Of a stretch of DNA of 64,000 bases, positions 40,879 to 51,867 are shown piece after piece. The DNA lies in NCBI RefSeq assembly GCF_000264785.1, contig NZ_AFJI01000023.1:44704-108703 (forward strand), written 5' to 3'. Every line of letters begins with the position of its first letter. Positions within the stretch are counted from its first letter, which is position 1. The translations under genes were made by a program, and so were the position numbers. A model generated the notes under the pieces. It was not told the origin of the DNA. It did no database searches and saw nothing but the letters and a program-made list of their open reading frames with translations. Origin of the DNA: Edwardsiella ictaluri ATCC 33202. Lineage in GTDB: Bacteria; Pseudomonadota; Gammaproteobacteria; Enterobacterales; Enterobacteriaceae.

Positions 40879-41556
40879 ATGAACCCGTATTTAATTGCCC
40901 CGTCGATTTTGTCCGCAGACTTTGCCCGGCTGGGCGAAGATACTGCCAAGGTGTTGGCCGCCGGTGCCGATGTGGTGCACTTTGATGTCATGGATAACCA
41001 CTATGTGCCGAATTTGACCATTGGTCCGATGGTCTGCAAAGCGCTACGGGAGTATGGCATCACCGCTCCGATCGATGTTCACCTGATGGTGAAGCCGGTC
41101 GATCGGATTATCCCGGATTTTGCTGATGCCGGCGCCAGCATTATTACCTTCCATCCGGAGGCATCGGATCACGTCGATCGCACTCTGCAGCTGATCCGCG
41201 CCTGTGGCTGTAAGGCGGGGCTGGTTCTGAACCCAGCCACGCCGCTGAGCTGTCTGGATTACGTGATGGATCGCCTCGATACCATCCTGCTGATGTCCGT
41301 AAATCCGGGCTTTGGCGGCCAGTCCTTTATTCCGTCGACCCTCGATAAGCTGCGTCAGGTGCGTCAGCGTATTGATGCCAGCGGTCTGGATATTCGCCTG
41401 GAGGTTGACGGTGGCGTGAAGGTGGACAATATCGGTGCTATCGCGGCGGCTGGCGCCGATATGTTTGTTGCCGGCTCGGCTATTTTCGGTCACGCCGACT
41501 ATGCGGCGGTGATCACGGATATGCGTCATGAGATTGCGCAGGCCTGCCATGAATAA
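40879..41556 (+). CDS. rpe: Ribulose-phosphate 3-epimerase
   Basis: A 225-residue TIM-barrel metalloenzyme that interconverts ribulose 5-phosphate and xylulose 5-phosphate in the pentose phosphate pathway. Family motifs are [45 protein letters not shown] and LEVDGGV. The start follows an AGGAG site, and its end overlaps gph by 8 bases. Confidence 0.97.
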   Translation: MNPYLIAPSILSADFARLGEDTAKVLAAGADVVHFDVMDNHYVPNLTIGPMVCKALREYGITAPIDVHLMVKPVDRIIPDFADAGASIITFHPEASDHVDRTLQLIRACGCKAGLVLNPATPLSCLDYVMDRLDTILLMSVNPGFGGQSFIPSTLDKLRQVRQRIDASGLDIRLEVDGGVKVDNIGAIAAAGADMFVAGSAIFGHADYAAVITDMRHEIAQACHE

Positions 41557-42235
41557 AGGTATTCCGGTACAGGCACTGGCCTTTGATTTGGACGGCACGC
41601 TGGTGGATAGCGCGTCGGGTCTGGCGGCGGCTACGGACGCGGCGATGCTGGCGCTGGACTACCCGGCGCCGGGCGTGGAGCGGGTGAAGCTGTGGCTGGG
41701 AAACGGCGCAGATGTTCTGATGCAGCGCGCCTTGAGCTGGGCGGGTGCCCCGCAGGATGCCGCACTGTGTCAGCGTGCGCGGCGCGCATTTGACGCGCAT
41801 TACGCCGAGAGCGCCAATCAGGGGTGTCAGTTGTTTCCCGGCGTCCGGGAGACGCTGGGGGTACTGGCGGCCAAGGGATTTCCGCTGGCGGTTATCACCA
41901 ATAAGCCCTCGCCCTTTGTCCGCCCGATGCTGGAGAGTCTGGGGATCGATGCACTCTTCGGTCAGGTGATCGGCGGCGATGATGTCGCTAAGCGTAAGCC
42001 CCATCCGGCCCCGCTCTATCTGGTGCTGTCCCGTCTGGGGCTGCGGGCCGATGAGATGCTGTTTGTCGGTGACTCGCGCAATGATATCCAAGCTGGCCAG
42101 TCGGCCGGCTGTCCTACCGTCGGCTTGACCTACGGTTATAACTATGGCGAACCTATCGCTGCCAGCGAGCCCTGCTGCGTGCTGGATGACTTTGCCGGCC
42201 TGCTGCCCTTGGTAGGGTTGGCGCCGCTGAACTGA
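41549..42235 (+). CDS. gph: Phosphoglycolate phosphatase
   Basis: A 228-residue HAD-superfamily phosphatase that removes 2-phosphoglycolate. Motif I is [11 protein letters not shown] near residues 11-21, motif [10 protein letters not shown], motif III the lysine of AKRKPHPAP, and motif [13 protein letters not shown]. The ATG at 41549 overlaps the rpe stop region (ATGAATAA) and matches the E. coli start; an upstream in-frame ATG lies inside rpe. It is shorter than E. coli Gph in the cap domain. Confidence 0.95.
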   Translation: MNKGIPVQALAFDLDGTLVDSASGLAAATDAAMLALDYPAPGVERVKLWLGNGADVLMQRALSWAGAPQDAALCQRARRAFDAHYAESANQGCQLFPGVRETLGVLAAKGFPLAVITNKPSPFVRPMLESLGIDALFGQVIGGDDVAKRKPHPAPLYLVLSRLGLRADEMLFVGDSRNDIQAGQSAGCPTVGLTYGYNYGEPIAASEPCCVLDDFAGLLPLVGLAPLN

Positions 42236-42259
42236 ATTGATAAGGACAGGAATGTGACC

Positions 42260-43264
42260 ATGAGTAAGCCCATTGTTTTCAGCGGTGCGCAGCCGTCTGG
42301 TGAACTCACCATCGGTAACTATATGGGCGCGCTGCGCCAGTGGGTACAGATGCAGGATGAGTATGACTGCATTTACTGTATCGTCGATCAGCACGCCATC
42401 ACCGTGCGTCAGGACGCAGAGAAACTGCGCAGCGCGACGCTGGATACGCTGGCCCTGTACCTAGCCTGCGGTATCGATCCGCAGAAGAGCACGATTTTTG
42501 TGCAGTCTCATGTTCCAGAGCATGCCCAGCTGGGCTGGGTACTTAATTGTTACACCTATTTCGGCGAACTGAGCCGCATGACCCAGTTCAAGGATAAATC
42601 GGCTCGCTACGCAGAGAACATTAATGCCGGCCTGTTTGATTACCCGGTGCTGATGGCAGCGGATATCCTGCTGTACCAGACTCACCAGGTCCCGGTAGGG
42701 GAAGATCAGAAACAGCACCTGGAGCTGAGCCGTGATGTCGCGGCGCGCTTCAACGCGCTGTATGGCGATATCTTTAAGGTGCCGGAGCCGTTTATTCCCA
42801 AGTCAGGTGCGCGCGTCATGTCGCTGCTGGAGCCGACCAAAAAGATGTCTAAGTCGGATGAGAACCGCAACAACGTGATCGGTCTGCTGGAAGATCCCAA
42901 GGCGGTGACCAAGAAGATCAAACGCGCGGTGACCGACTCCGATGAGCCGCCGGTCGTGCGTTACGACGTGGTCAATAAGGCCGGCGTCTCCAATCTGCTG
43001 GATATTCTTTCCGGAGTGACCGGTAAACGTATCGGGGATCTGGAGGCTGAGTTTGCGGGCAAGATGTACGGCCACCTGAAGGGCGCCGTTGCCGATGCGG
43101 TCTCCGGGATGCTGTCTGAGCTGCAGGAGCGGTATCACCGTTTCCGCAATGATGAGGCCTACCTGCAGGAAGTGATGCGCGATGGCGCCGCCAAAGCGCG
43201 CGCGCGCGCCGCACAGACCCTGGACAAGGTTTACGATGCGATCGGGTTTGTCGCGCGGCCGTAA
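42260..43264 (+). CDS. trpS: Tryptophanyl-tRNA synthetase
   Basis: A 334-residue class Ic aminoacyl-tRNA synthetase, the E. coli length. The HIGH-like signature is GNYMGAL near residues 20-26, and KMSKS lies near residue 195-199. It charges tRNA-Trp and ends the aroK-to-trpS gene series. An in-frame GTG at 42254 is possible but the ATG gives the family N-terminus [14 protein letters not shown]. Confidence 0.97.
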   Translation: MSKPIVFSGAQPSGELTIGNYMGALRQWVQMQDEYDCIYCIVDQHAITVRQDAEKLRSATLDTLALYLACGIDPQKSTIFVQSHVPEHAQLGWVLNCYTYFGELSRMTQFKDKSARYAENINAGLFDYPVLMAADILLYQTHQVPVGEDQKQHLELSRDVAARFNALYGDIFKVPEPFIPKSGARVMSLLEPTKKMSKSDENRNNVIGLLEDPKAVTKKIKRAVTDSDEPPVVRYDVVNKAGVSNLLDILSGVTGKRIGDLEAEFAGKMYGHLKGAVADAVSGMLSELQERYHRFRNDEAYLQEVMRDGAAKARARAAQTLDKVYDAIGFVARP

Positions 43265-43290
43265 GCAGCGCGGCGATCTGAACGTGAAGG

Positions 43291-43315
43291 GGAGGGCGAT
43301 GGCCCTCCTTTTTTT
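43291..43315 (+). terminator. Rho-independent terminator after trpS
   Basis: GGAGGGC and GCCCTCC form a 7-bp stem with a 4-base loop, followed by seven T residues. It closes the aroK-trpS series, 26 bases after the trpS stop codon and just before the end of convergent cysG. Confidence 0.93.
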
Positions 43316-43331
43316 GTGCTGTGGCGCTGTG

Positions 43332-44717
43332 TTATGCGCTTGCCGCTTCGCAGCGGAACCAGTTGAGGCGTGGCCGCAGGGTGACGACGTCGCCGACGAT
43401 GATCAGACTGGGGCTGGCAACGCGCGTTGCCAGCGTCTCCAGCTGAGTCAGCGTTCCACTGACGACCCGCTGGCGAATCGTGGTGCCGTTTTCAACCAGG
43501 GCGATGGGGGTATCTGGCAGCATGCCGTGCTGCAGGAGGCGCTGCTGAATGGTTGCCGCCTGGCTCAGTCCCATATAAAACACGAGCGTTTGTCCTGCGG
43601 CCGCCAGGCAGGACCAGTCCAGCTGGCCATCCTGGCGGGTGTGGCCGGTGACCAGACGGACACTTTGGGCATGGTCGCGGTGAGTCAGCGGAATACCGCT
43701 ATAGGCGGAGCAGCCGGAGGCGGCGGTAATACCGGGCACCACCGAAAAGGCGATCCCCGCAGCGGCCAGCGCCTCAAGCTCTTCGCCTCCCCGGCCAAAG
43801 ATGAAGGGATCGCCGCCCTTTAGGCGCACTACCCGTTTGCCCTCACGCGCGTGATCCAGCAGAGTCTGATTAATCTCTTCCTGGGGAACGCAGTGATGAC
43901 CGGCGTGTTTGCCGACAAAGATACGCGTCGCGTCACGCCGCACCAGTGACATGACCTCATCGGATACCAGGCGGTCATAGATGATCACATCTGCCTGTTG
44001 GATCTGCTGTAGCCCTTTGAGGGTCAACAGCCCTGCATCCCCTGGCCCGGCGCCGACCAGCGTCACCTCGCCGCGATCCATCGGCGCCGCGCTGAATAGC
44101 GCATCCACCTGTTGCTGTGCCTGCGTGGTATCGCCGTTGGCCAGCGACTGTGCCAGACGATCTTGGGCGAACAGCCGTTCCCAAAAGCGGCGGCGCAGCG
44201 ACAGGGTGGGAAAGTGTGCCTTGACGCGCTGGCGCAGGTGGCCAGCCATGTGTGCCACCTGGCCGAGATGCTGTGGTAGCAGCGCCTCCAGCTTTTCGCG
44301 CAGAATTCTGGCCAGCACCGGTGCGCTGCCACCGGAGGAGACGGCGACCATCAACGGCGAGCGATCGACGATCGACGGCATGATAAAGCCCGTCTGTTGC
44401 GCGGCGTCGACCACGTTACAAAAGATACAGCGCGCCTCGGACTGGGCCAGCACCTGCTGATTTACCCGGCTGTCATCGGTGGCGGCGATAGCCAGCCACT
44501 TACCCGTGAGCAGCGCGGGGTCGAAGTCGCCGGCGATCAGCGTCAGCTGACCGTCCCGTTGCCACTGTTCAAACTGGGGCGTGAAGCGCCCGGCGTTCAC
44601 CGTCAAAATCGCGCCCGCCTCCATCAACAGACGGGCTTTACGCTCGGCCACCTCGCCGCCGCCGACCAGCAGGCAGGGCTTAGTACGCAGCTGACAAAAT
44701 ATCGGAAAGTAATCCAT
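43332..44717 (-). CDS. cysG: Siroheme synthase CysG (trifunctional)
   Basis: A 461-residue enzyme making siroheme from uroporphyrinogen III. The N-terminal half (to about residue 205) is the NAD-dependent dehydrogenase/ferrochelatase with the [14 protein letters not shown] dinucleotide-binding loop. The C-terminal half is the SAM-dependent methyltransferase ([31 protein letters not shown]). Siroheme serves assimilatory sulfite and nitrite reductases. In E. coli it ends the nirBDC-cysG operon; no nir genes are next to it here. Confidence 0.97.
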   Translation of the reverse strand: MDYFPIFCQLRTKPCLLVGGGEVAERKARLLMEAGAILTVNAGRFTPQFEQWQRDGQLTLIAGDFDPALLTGKWLAIAATDDSRVNQQVLAQSEARCIFCNVVDAAQQTGFIMPSIVDRSPLMVAVSSGGSAPVLARILREKLEALLPQHLGQVAHMAGHLRQRVKAHFPTLSLRRRFWERLFAQDRLAQSLANGDTTQAQQQVDALFSAAPMDRGEVTLVGAGPGDAGLLTLKGLQQIQQADVIIYDRLVSDEVMSLVRRDATRIFVGKHAGHHCVPQEEINQTLLDHAREGKRVVRLKGGDPFIFGRGGEELEALAAAGIAFSVVPGITAASGCSAYSGIPLTHRDHAQSVRLVTGHTRQDGQLDWSCLAAAGQTLVFYMGLSQAATIQQRLLQHGMLPDTPIALVENGTTIRQRVVSGTLTQLETLATRVASPSLIIVGDVVTLRPRLNWFRCEAASA

Positions 44718-44920
44718 CAGAGATCCTCAAGGGTGAGCCTGTTGTGGGGCGGCCATATTCCGCGAGCGGGGATAGTACGCCAAGGGGCAGAGACTCTCCA
44801 GCTTGCCAGACGCGTTGCCTGCCTGCAGCGGACTTGTTTCAAGAAACGGCCACTGCGGGTTGGCGTCAGCGTCAGTGCGGGATTGCAGGGGAATCCGTCC
44901 GGCAGAATAAATAACCAGCA

Positions 44921-44958
44921 AAGAAAACGTTTGCTTTTTGGCGTGAACTCTTTAGAAT
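44921..44958 (+). promoter_or_regulatory. codBA promoter with PurR operator
   Basis: AAGAAAACGTTTGCTT at 44921-44936 matches the PurR palindrome ACGCAAACGTTTGCGT at 13 of 16 positions. A TAGAAT -10 element is at 44953-44958, and TTTGCT at 44930-44935, 17 bases before it, serves as a weak -35, so the operator overlaps the promoter. PurR repression of codBA is known in E. coli. Confidence 0.78.
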
Positions 44959-45003
44959 GCGCCAGATTTTTTTGTCTACCGCACAGAGATTAAGGAGGAT
45001 TGC

Positions 45004-46254
45004 GTGTCGCAGGATAACAATTTCAGTCAGGGGCCCGTTCCGCCATCGGCGCGCAAGGGGGTGCTGGCATTAAGCTGTGTCATGCTGGGGTTAACCTTCT
45101 TTTCCGCCAGTATGTGGACCGGCGGCACGCTCGGCACTGGCCTTGGCTATCACGATTTTCTTCTGGCCGTATTCATCGGTAATCTCCTCCTCGGCATCTA
45201 TACCTCTACACTTGGCTATATCGGTGCAAAAACCGGTCTGACGACGCACCTGCTGGCGCGCTTCTCCTTTGGTGTTAAAGGCTCTTGGCTGCCTTCGCTG
45301 CTGCTGGGCGGCACGCAGGTGGGATGGTTTGGCGTCGGGGTCGCCATGTTCGCGATTCCGGTCAGTAAGGCGACCGGTCTGAATACCGATCTGCTGATCG
45401 CGCTTTCCGGACTGCTGATGACCGTGACGGTGTTCTTTGGCATCTCGGCGTTGACGCTGCTGTCGGCGATCGCGGTACCGGCAATCGCGCTGCTCGGCGG
45501 CTACTCGGTGTGGCTGGCGATCGATGGCATGGGCGGGATGGATGCCCTGCGTGAGGTGGTTCCCGCGCAGCCGCTGGATTTCAATTTGGCGCTGGCGCTG
45601 GTGGTCGGCTCCTTTATCAGCGCAGGCACGCTGACGGCGGACTTTGTCCGCTTTGGCCGCAGCGCCAAGGTGGCGGTGCTGGTGACGATGGTGGCGTTCT
45701 TTCTCGGTAACTCGCTGATGTTTATCTTTGGCGCGACCGGCGCCGCGGTGCTGGGAATGTCTGACATCTCCGACGTCATGATAGCCCAAGGGCTGTTGCT
45801 GCCCGCGATTGCGGTGCTGGGGCTGAATATCTGGACCACCAATGATAATGCGCTGTATGCCTCCGGTCTGGGATTCGCCAATATCACCGGGCTGTCGAGC
45901 AAGACGTTGTCGGTCGCCAACGGGATCATCGGGACCCTGTGCGCGCTGTGGCTGTATAACAACTTTGTCGGCTGGCTGACCTTCCTCTCCGCCGCCATTC
46001 CGCCGGTCGGTGGGGTGATCATCGCGGATTACCTGATGAACCGGCGCCGTTACAGCAACTTTGCGGAGGCGGGCAGGGTCGCGGTAAATTGGAACGCCAT
46101 TGCCGCCGTCGCCCTGGGCGTCGCCGCGGGCCACGGGTTGCCGGGGATCGTTCCGCTGAACGCCGTATTGGGCGGCGCCCTGAGCTACGTGGTTCTCAGC
46201 CGCAGGGCGAGTCCTCAGAGAGAAAATAGACTGGAGATCAGCCATGCAGAATAA
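45004..46254 (+). CDS. codB: Cytosine permease CodB
   Basis: A 416-residue inner-membrane transporter of the NCS1 family with about twelve hydrophobic segments. Conserved stretches such as [22 protein letters not shown] and [19 protein letters not shown] closely match E. coli CodB. It imports cytosine with a proton. The start is GTG with AAGGAGG upstream. Its 3' end overlaps codA by 11 bases. Confidence 0.97.
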   Translation: MSQDNNFSQGPVPPSARKGVLALSCVMLGLTFFSASMWTGGTLGTGLGYHDFLLAVFIGNLLLGIYTSTLGYIGAKTGLTTHLLARFSFGVKGSWLPSLLLGGTQVGWFGVGVAMFAIPVSKATGLNTDLLIALSGLLMTVTVFFGISALTLLSAIAVPAIALLGGYSVWLAIDGMGGMDALREVVPAQPLDFNLALALVVGSFISAGTLTADFVRFGRSAKVAVLVTMVAFFLGNSLMFIFGATGAAVLGMSDISDVMIAQGLLLPAIAVLGLNIWTTNDNALYASGLGFANITGLSSKTLSVANGIIGTLCALWLYNNFVGWLTFLSAAIPPVGGVIIADYLMNRRRYSNFAEAGRVAVNWNAIAAVALGVAAGHGLPGIVPLNAVLGGALSYVVLSRRASPQRENRLEISHAE

Positions 46255-47527
46255 CGTACTGCGCGCCGTGATCAATGCCCGCCTGCCCGCGCGCGACGGG
46301 TGGTGGCAAATTACCTTGGAGCATGGCCTGATCGCGGCCATTACGCCGCAGCCCGCGCTACGGGCTGCGCAGCCGGATGAGCTGGATGCACAGCAGGGGC
46401 TGGTGGTACCGCCCTTTGTCGAACCGCATATTCATCTGGATACGACGCAGACGGCGGGGCAGCCAGCCTGGAATCAGTCGGGAACCCTGTTTGAGGGGAT
46501 CGAGCGCTGGGCCGAGCGCAAGGCGCAGCTGACCCACGATGACGTGAAACAGCGCGCCTGGCAGACCTTGAAGTGGCAGATAGCGAACGGTATCCAGTAC
46601 GTACGTAGCCACGTGGACGTCTCCGATCCGTCGCTGACGGCGTTAAAGGCGATGCTGGAGGTACGCCAGGAGGTGGCGCCCTGGGTCGATCTGCAACTGG
46701 TCGCCTTTCCGCAGGAGGGGATACTCTCCTATCCAAACGGCGAGGATCTGCTGGAGGAGGCGCTGCGACTGGGCGCAGATGTGGTGGGGGCCATTCCTCA
46801 TTTTGAGTTTACCCGTGAATATGGTGTGGAGTCGCTTCATAAAGTCTTCGCACTGGCCGCGCGCTATGGCCGCCTGATCGATGTTCATTGTGATGAAATA
46901 GACGATGAGCAGTCGCGCTTCGTTGAAACCGTGGCGGCACTGGCGCACCGCGAAGGCATGGGGGCACGGGTGACCGCCAGCCATACCACGGCGATGCACT
47001 CTTACAACGGCGCCTATACATCGCGGCTGTTCCGGTTGCTGAAGATGTCTCAGATTAACTTTGTCGCTAATCCGCTGGTCAACATCCATTTACAGGGGCG
47101 CTTCGATGACTATCCCAAGCGACGAGGCATCACCCGGGTGAAAGAGATGCTGCAGGCCGGGATCAACGTCTGCTTCGGCCATGATGATGTGTTTGACCCC
47201 TGGTATCCGCTGGGTACCGCCAATATGCTGCAGGTGCTGCACATGGGGCTGCATGTCTGCCAACTGATGGGCTATGCCCAGATTGATGAGGGGCTGGCGC
47301 TGATCGGTTCGCATAGTGCCCGGACGCTCGGTCTGCAGGGATATGGGGTGGCGCCGGGCTGCCGCGCCAGTCTGCTGGTGCTGCCGGCGGAGAGCGGGTT
47401 TGACGCGGTGCGCCGACAGGTGCCGGTGCGTTACTCCCTGCGTGATGGCCGCCTGATCGCGGAGACCCGTCCGGCGCAGAGCCAGATTTATCTGCGGCAG
47501 GCGGAGCGCGTCGACTTCCGCCGCTGA
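46244..47527 (+). CDS. codA: Cytosine deaminase CodA
   Basis: A 427-residue amidohydrolase, the E. coli length, that converts cytosine to uracil and ammonia. The metal-binding HIHLD motif is near residues 61-65; further metal and catalytic positions are in [21 protein letters not shown] and [10 protein letters not shown]. It is co-transcribed with codB and would feed imported cytosine into pyrimidine salvage. Confidence 0.97.
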   Translation: MQNNVLRAVINARLPARDGWWQITLEHGLIAAITPQPALRAAQPDELDAQQGLVVPPFVEPHIHLDTTQTAGQPAWNQSGTLFEGIERWAERKAQLTHDDVKQRAWQTLKWQIANGIQYVRSHVDVSDPSLTALKAMLEVRQEVAPWVDLQLVAFPQEGILSYPNGEDLLEEALRLGADVVGAIPHFEFTREYGVESLHKVFALAARYGRLIDVHCDEIDDEQSRFVETVAALAHREGMGARVTASHTTAMHSYNGAYTSRLFRLLKMSQINFVANPLVNIHLQGRFDDYPKRRGITRVKEMLQAGINVCFGHDDVFDPWYPLGTANMLQVLHMGLHVCQLMGYAQIDEGLALIGSHSARTLGLQGYGVAPGCRASLLVLPAESGFDAVRRQVPVRYSLRDGRLIAETRPAQSQIYLRQAERVDFRR

Positions 47528-47540
47528 GTTCGGCGCGCGC

Positions 47541-47572
47541 AAAAAAACGGGACCTGCATGCAGGCCCCGTTG
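47541..47572. terminator. Terminator between codA and tsgA
   Basis: AACGGGACCTGC and GCAGGCCCCGTT form a stem with one mismatch. On the minus strand it is followed by seven T residues, so it closes tsgA; the plus side has only TTGTTAT and gives weaker termination of codBA. Confidence 0.85.
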
Positions 47573-47590
47573 TTATGGGTATGGCGCAGT

Positions 47591-48775
47591 CTACTTGGCT
47601 GCGTGACCATGCAGGCGGTGCTTGGTGACAAACCCCAGCAGGACGCACATGACAAAAACGACCAGATAGAGACCGTTGGCCGTCGCCAGCGCGGCATGGG
47701 CTCCGCTGTGAGCGACGATGGGGCCGGTGACGACGAAGGTCAGCATGGTGCCGATGGTGCCGCAGGTCAGGATAAAGTTCACCAGCTTCGGCGAGGAGAC
47801 CTTGGTCTGCTGCGATCCCAGCGTAATCAGCGTGGTATAGATAGCGCTGCTGACAAAGCCCAGGCCCAGAATATACATGCTCAGCATGGCGCTCTGCTGG
47901 CTGCTGACGAACATGTACATCATAAAGGTGGAAAGGGCGGCCAATACCGTGACGATGCGCTGCAGATCGAAGAAGCGCAGCGCGACGCTGAAGAACCACA
48001 TGCCGACCATATAGGCGGTCCAGAAGTTACTGACCAGCCCGCCGCTCTCTTCAATGCTCATGCCGAAGCGCTTGGCGGCATACTCCGGTACCCACTGAAT
48101 AAAGCCCAGCTGACCGAGGATGTAGCAGAGCGCCGCGATCGACAGGAACAGAACGCCGATCCCCCACTTTTCCTTTCTGACCGGCTGGCTGTCGCCGACG
48201 GCCTGCTTACCCAGCTGCGGGAAGTCAGAGCACAGCGTCAGGATAAAGATGGCCAGATACAGAACGCCGATGCAGGCGTAGACCCAATACCATGCCACGT
48301 GCTGTGCCAGCAGGGTGGCGGCGATGATGGGGAACACCATCCCGGCCATGCTGAAGAAGGAGTCGGTAAACAGCAGGCGAGAGCCGCGCTGACGCCCGGT
48401 ATAGATATGGGTGATCAGGAAGGTTCCGATCGACATGGTGATCCCGCTGACCACGCCCAGCACGAACATGCAGGCGGAGAAGATGGCCAGATTGTGCCCG
48501 ACCATCAGACCGGCGATGGCAAGGATCATCAGGATAAAGCCAAAAACGAGCTGACGTTTAAGCGGAATAATTTCCATCAGCCAGGCATTAAGGAAAATGG
48601 AAACCAAAATCCCGGTGTTGAGGAACGTAAAGGTATTACTCATGCTGGAGATCGGCAGATTAAAGTACTCTGCGATATTTCCCATCACCATCCCGGTGAC
48701 AATCACCAATGCGCCGGTAAGCGCATAGGAGAAGAAACTGATCCATGTTAGGCGGATGCGATTGCTGTCGGTCAT
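47591..48775 (-). CDS. tsgA: MFS transporter TsgA
   Basis: A 394-residue major facilitator superfamily protein with twelve hydrophobic segments, close to E. coli TsgA (YhfC). The substrate is unknown; the Salmonella gene was found as a tellurite/selenite- and growth-phase-related locus. The start at 48775 gives [19 protein letters not shown], aligning with the family N-terminus; an upstream in-frame ATG at 48835 adds 20 unrelated residues. Confidence 0.94.
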   Translation of the reverse strand: MTDSNRIRLTWISFFSYALTGALVIVTGMVMGNIAEYFNLPISSMSNTFTFLNTGILVSIFLNAWLMEIIPLKRQLVFGFILMILAIAGLMVGHNLAIFSACMFVLGVVSGITMSIGTFLITHIYTGRQRGSRLLFTDSFFSMAGMVFPIIAATLLAQHVAWYWVYACIGVLYLAIFILTLCSDFPQLGKQAVGDSQPVRKEKWGIGVLFLSIAALCYILGQLGFIQWVPEYAAKRFGMSIEESGGLVSNFWTAYMVGMWFFSVALRFFDLQRIVTVLAALSTFMMYMFVSSQQSAMLSMYILGLGFVSSAIYTTLITLGSQQTKVSSPKLVNFILTCGTIGTMLTFVVTGPIVAHSGAHAALATANGLYLVVFVMCVLLGFVTKHRLHGHAAK

Positions 48776-49252
48776 AGCAAGCCCTGTATCAGTATATAAG
48801 GTAAAAAGAAGCGTGTTTGTGGGAAGATCTGACAAGAAGGGTCGATTTCACCAAGCGTGCGCATCCTAACATAGCTACACTGATGTTTTGTGATATGAAT
48901 CTTCTTTTTATTGCAAAGTAATATTTTGTTGCTTAAAAGATGAGAGTTTTTTTGGATTTGCTCCCGTATTTGCCGCTTTTCCAACAGTGCGTGGGGTTTG
49001 TCGTCTCCCCGAAGCGCATATTTTCGCCTTGTGTCGTAGCGGGAGGGGCGGCGCTCGATAATTCGGATTTGAACCGCTTCTCCTGCGCGTCAACTCCGCT
49101 AATGAAGGAGACGGACGGGTACAAAACACGGCGTGGCGGCTTGGTAAATCTGAGTAAATGGGTGGCGATTATGCCAAGGGCTATTTAGAATCGTTAAGCT
49201 ATTTTGTTGTTTTTACGCTTTTGACAAAGCCCGTCAGAGAAAGGAAGTTTTC
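48776..49252. other. 477-base divergent region tsgA / ppiA
   Basis: No gene was recognised. It must hold the leftward tsgA and rightward ppiA promoters. A TAGAAT at 49186-49191 could be the ppiA -10 element, without a convincing -35. The stretch 48890-48960 is AT-rich with poly-T and poly-A runs. ppiA has an AGGAAG site directly before its ATG. Confidence 0.4.
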
Positions 49253-49819
49253 ATGTTCAAAAGAATCGTCATTACCCTGGTTACCCTCTTCTCGCTGGCC
49301 GTCATGGCCCCCGCCGCGCTGGCGGCCAACACGCGGGTTATGCTGATGACCAGCGTAGGCAATATTGAGCTGGAGCTGTATAACCAGAAGGCGCCGGTAA
49401 CCGTTGATAACTTTCTTGGCTACGTTAACAGCGGTTATTACAACGGCACCATTTTTCACCGCGTGATCCCGGGTTTTATGATTCAGGGCGGCGGTTTTAC
49501 CGGCGATATGCAGCAGAAGGCGACGCAGCCGCCGATCAAGAACGAGGCGGACAACGGGCTGCGCAACCTGCGCGGTACTATTGCGATGGCGCGTACCGCA
49601 GAGAAAGACAGCGCGACCAGCCAGTTCTTTATCAACGTGGCGGACAACGCCTTTCTCGACCATGGACAGCGTGACTTTGGCTATGCTGTCTTTGGCAAAG
49701 TGATTAAGGGGATGGATGTCGTCGACAGGATCTCCCAGGCGCGTACCGAAAATGTCGGCCCTTACCAGAATGTGCCGGCCAAGCCGATCGTGATTACCTC
49801 GGCCAGCGTTATGAAGTAA
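49253..49819 (+). CDS. ppiA: Periplasmic peptidyl-prolyl cis-trans isomerase A (cyclophilin)
   Basis: A 188-residue cyclophilin with a Sec signal cleaved near ALA-AN (about residue 24). Catalytic-face residues lie in [15 protein letters not shown] and [14 protein letters not shown]. It helps fold exported proteins. In E. coli it is followed on the same strand by yhfG-fic-pabA-argD; here those first two are absent and pabA faces it. Confidence 0.96.
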   Translation: MFKRIVITLVTLFSLAVMAPAALAANTRVMLMTSVGNIELELYNQKAPVTVDNFLGYVNSGYYNGTIFHRVIPGFMIQGGGFTGDMQQKATQPPIKNEADNGLRNLRGTIAMARTAEKDSATSQFFINVADNAFLDHGQRDFGYAVFGKVIKGMDVVDRISQARTENVGPYQNVPAKPIVITSASVMK

Positions 49820-49844
49820 GGCTGTGCGCTTCTGCGCGGTTTCG

Positions 49845-49874
49845 CACAGCGGGCGCCGGATGGCGCCCGCTGTG
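49845..49874. terminator. Hairpin between convergent ppiA and pabA
   Basis: A perfect 13-bp stem (CACAGCGGGCGCC with GGCGCCCGCTGTG) and a 4-base loop fill the gap between the two convergent genes. It lacks a T-run on either side but is very stable and probably ends both transcripts. Confidence 0.7.
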
Positions 49875-50450
49875 TTACTGGCGCAGAAAGTTGCGCAGCA
49901 GGGCGTGTCCCTGCTCGCTAAGAATGCTTTCCGGATGGAACTGAACCCCCTCCAGTGCCATGCCGGTATGACGAACACCCATTATCTCATCGACCTCGCC
50001 ATCGCGTTCGCTCCAGGCTGTCACTTCCAGGCAGTCGGGCAGGCTCTCCTTATCCAGAATCAGCGAATGGTAGCGGGTGACCGTCAGCGGGTTATTCAGC
50101 CCCTGGAATACGCCGCGATCGCGGTGGCGGATAGCGCTGGTCTTACCGTGCATCACCTGCCGCGCCCGGATCACCCGCGCGCCGAAAACCTGTCCCAGCG
50201 CCTGGTGCCCCAGGCAGACCCCCAGCAGCGGAATGCGTCCTGCCAGATGGCGGATGGCCGCAAGGGAAATACCGGCCTGATCGGGCGTACCCGGTCCGGG
50301 GGAGATCACTACATGCGATGGGTGCATGGCATCGATCTCTGCCAGCGTCAGCGCATCGTTGCGTTTTACCATGACCTCAGCATCGAGCTGGCAAAAGTAC
50401 TGGTACAGGTTGTAGGTAAAGGAGTCGTAGTTATCGATAAGCAGCAGCAT
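49875..50450 (-). CDS. pabA: Aminodeoxychorismate synthase glutaminase component PabA
   Basis: A 191-residue class I glutamine amidotransferase that supplies ammonia to PabB for 4-aminobenzoate and folate synthesis. The catalytic cysteine is in [11 protein letters not shown] (near residue 79), with His and Glu in GVQFHPES. The ATG at 50450 gives the standard [14 protein letters not shown] start; an upstream open extension is not homologous. The gene points away from argD, opposite to E. coli where pabA and argD run in the same direction. Confidence 0.95.
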   Translation of the reverse strand: MLLLIDNYDSFTYNLYQYFCQLDAEVMVKRNDALTLAEIDAMHPSHVVISPGPGTPDQAGISLAAIRHLAGRIPLLGVCLGHQALGQVFGARVIRARQVMHGKTSAIRHRDRGVFQGLNNPLTVTRYHSLILDKESLPDCLEVTAWSERDGEVDEIMGVRHTGMALEGVQFHPESILSEQGHALLRNFLRQ

Positions 50451-50555
50451 GGCATGGACTGGCGTTACGGGAAAGCGGTGATGATAAAGCATACGCCGGA
50501 CAAATTCAGCCCCGTTTGACCGGGATTGGCGGAGCCTGCGCAGTGTCGGTGTTGA

Positions 50556-51860
<1,305 letters not shown>

Positions 51861-51867
51861 GCGGCGC

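Noticed and set aside
45091..46341. Open frame opposite codB (416 codons)
   Set aside because: codB is unmistakable on the plus strand; the antisense frame is rich in Arg, Gln and His as expected for a mirror of hydrophobic codons.
47558..48751. Open frame opposite tsgA (397 codons)
   Set aside because: It mirrors the transporter; the Asp/Gln/Gly-rich product is typical of an antisense membrane protein.
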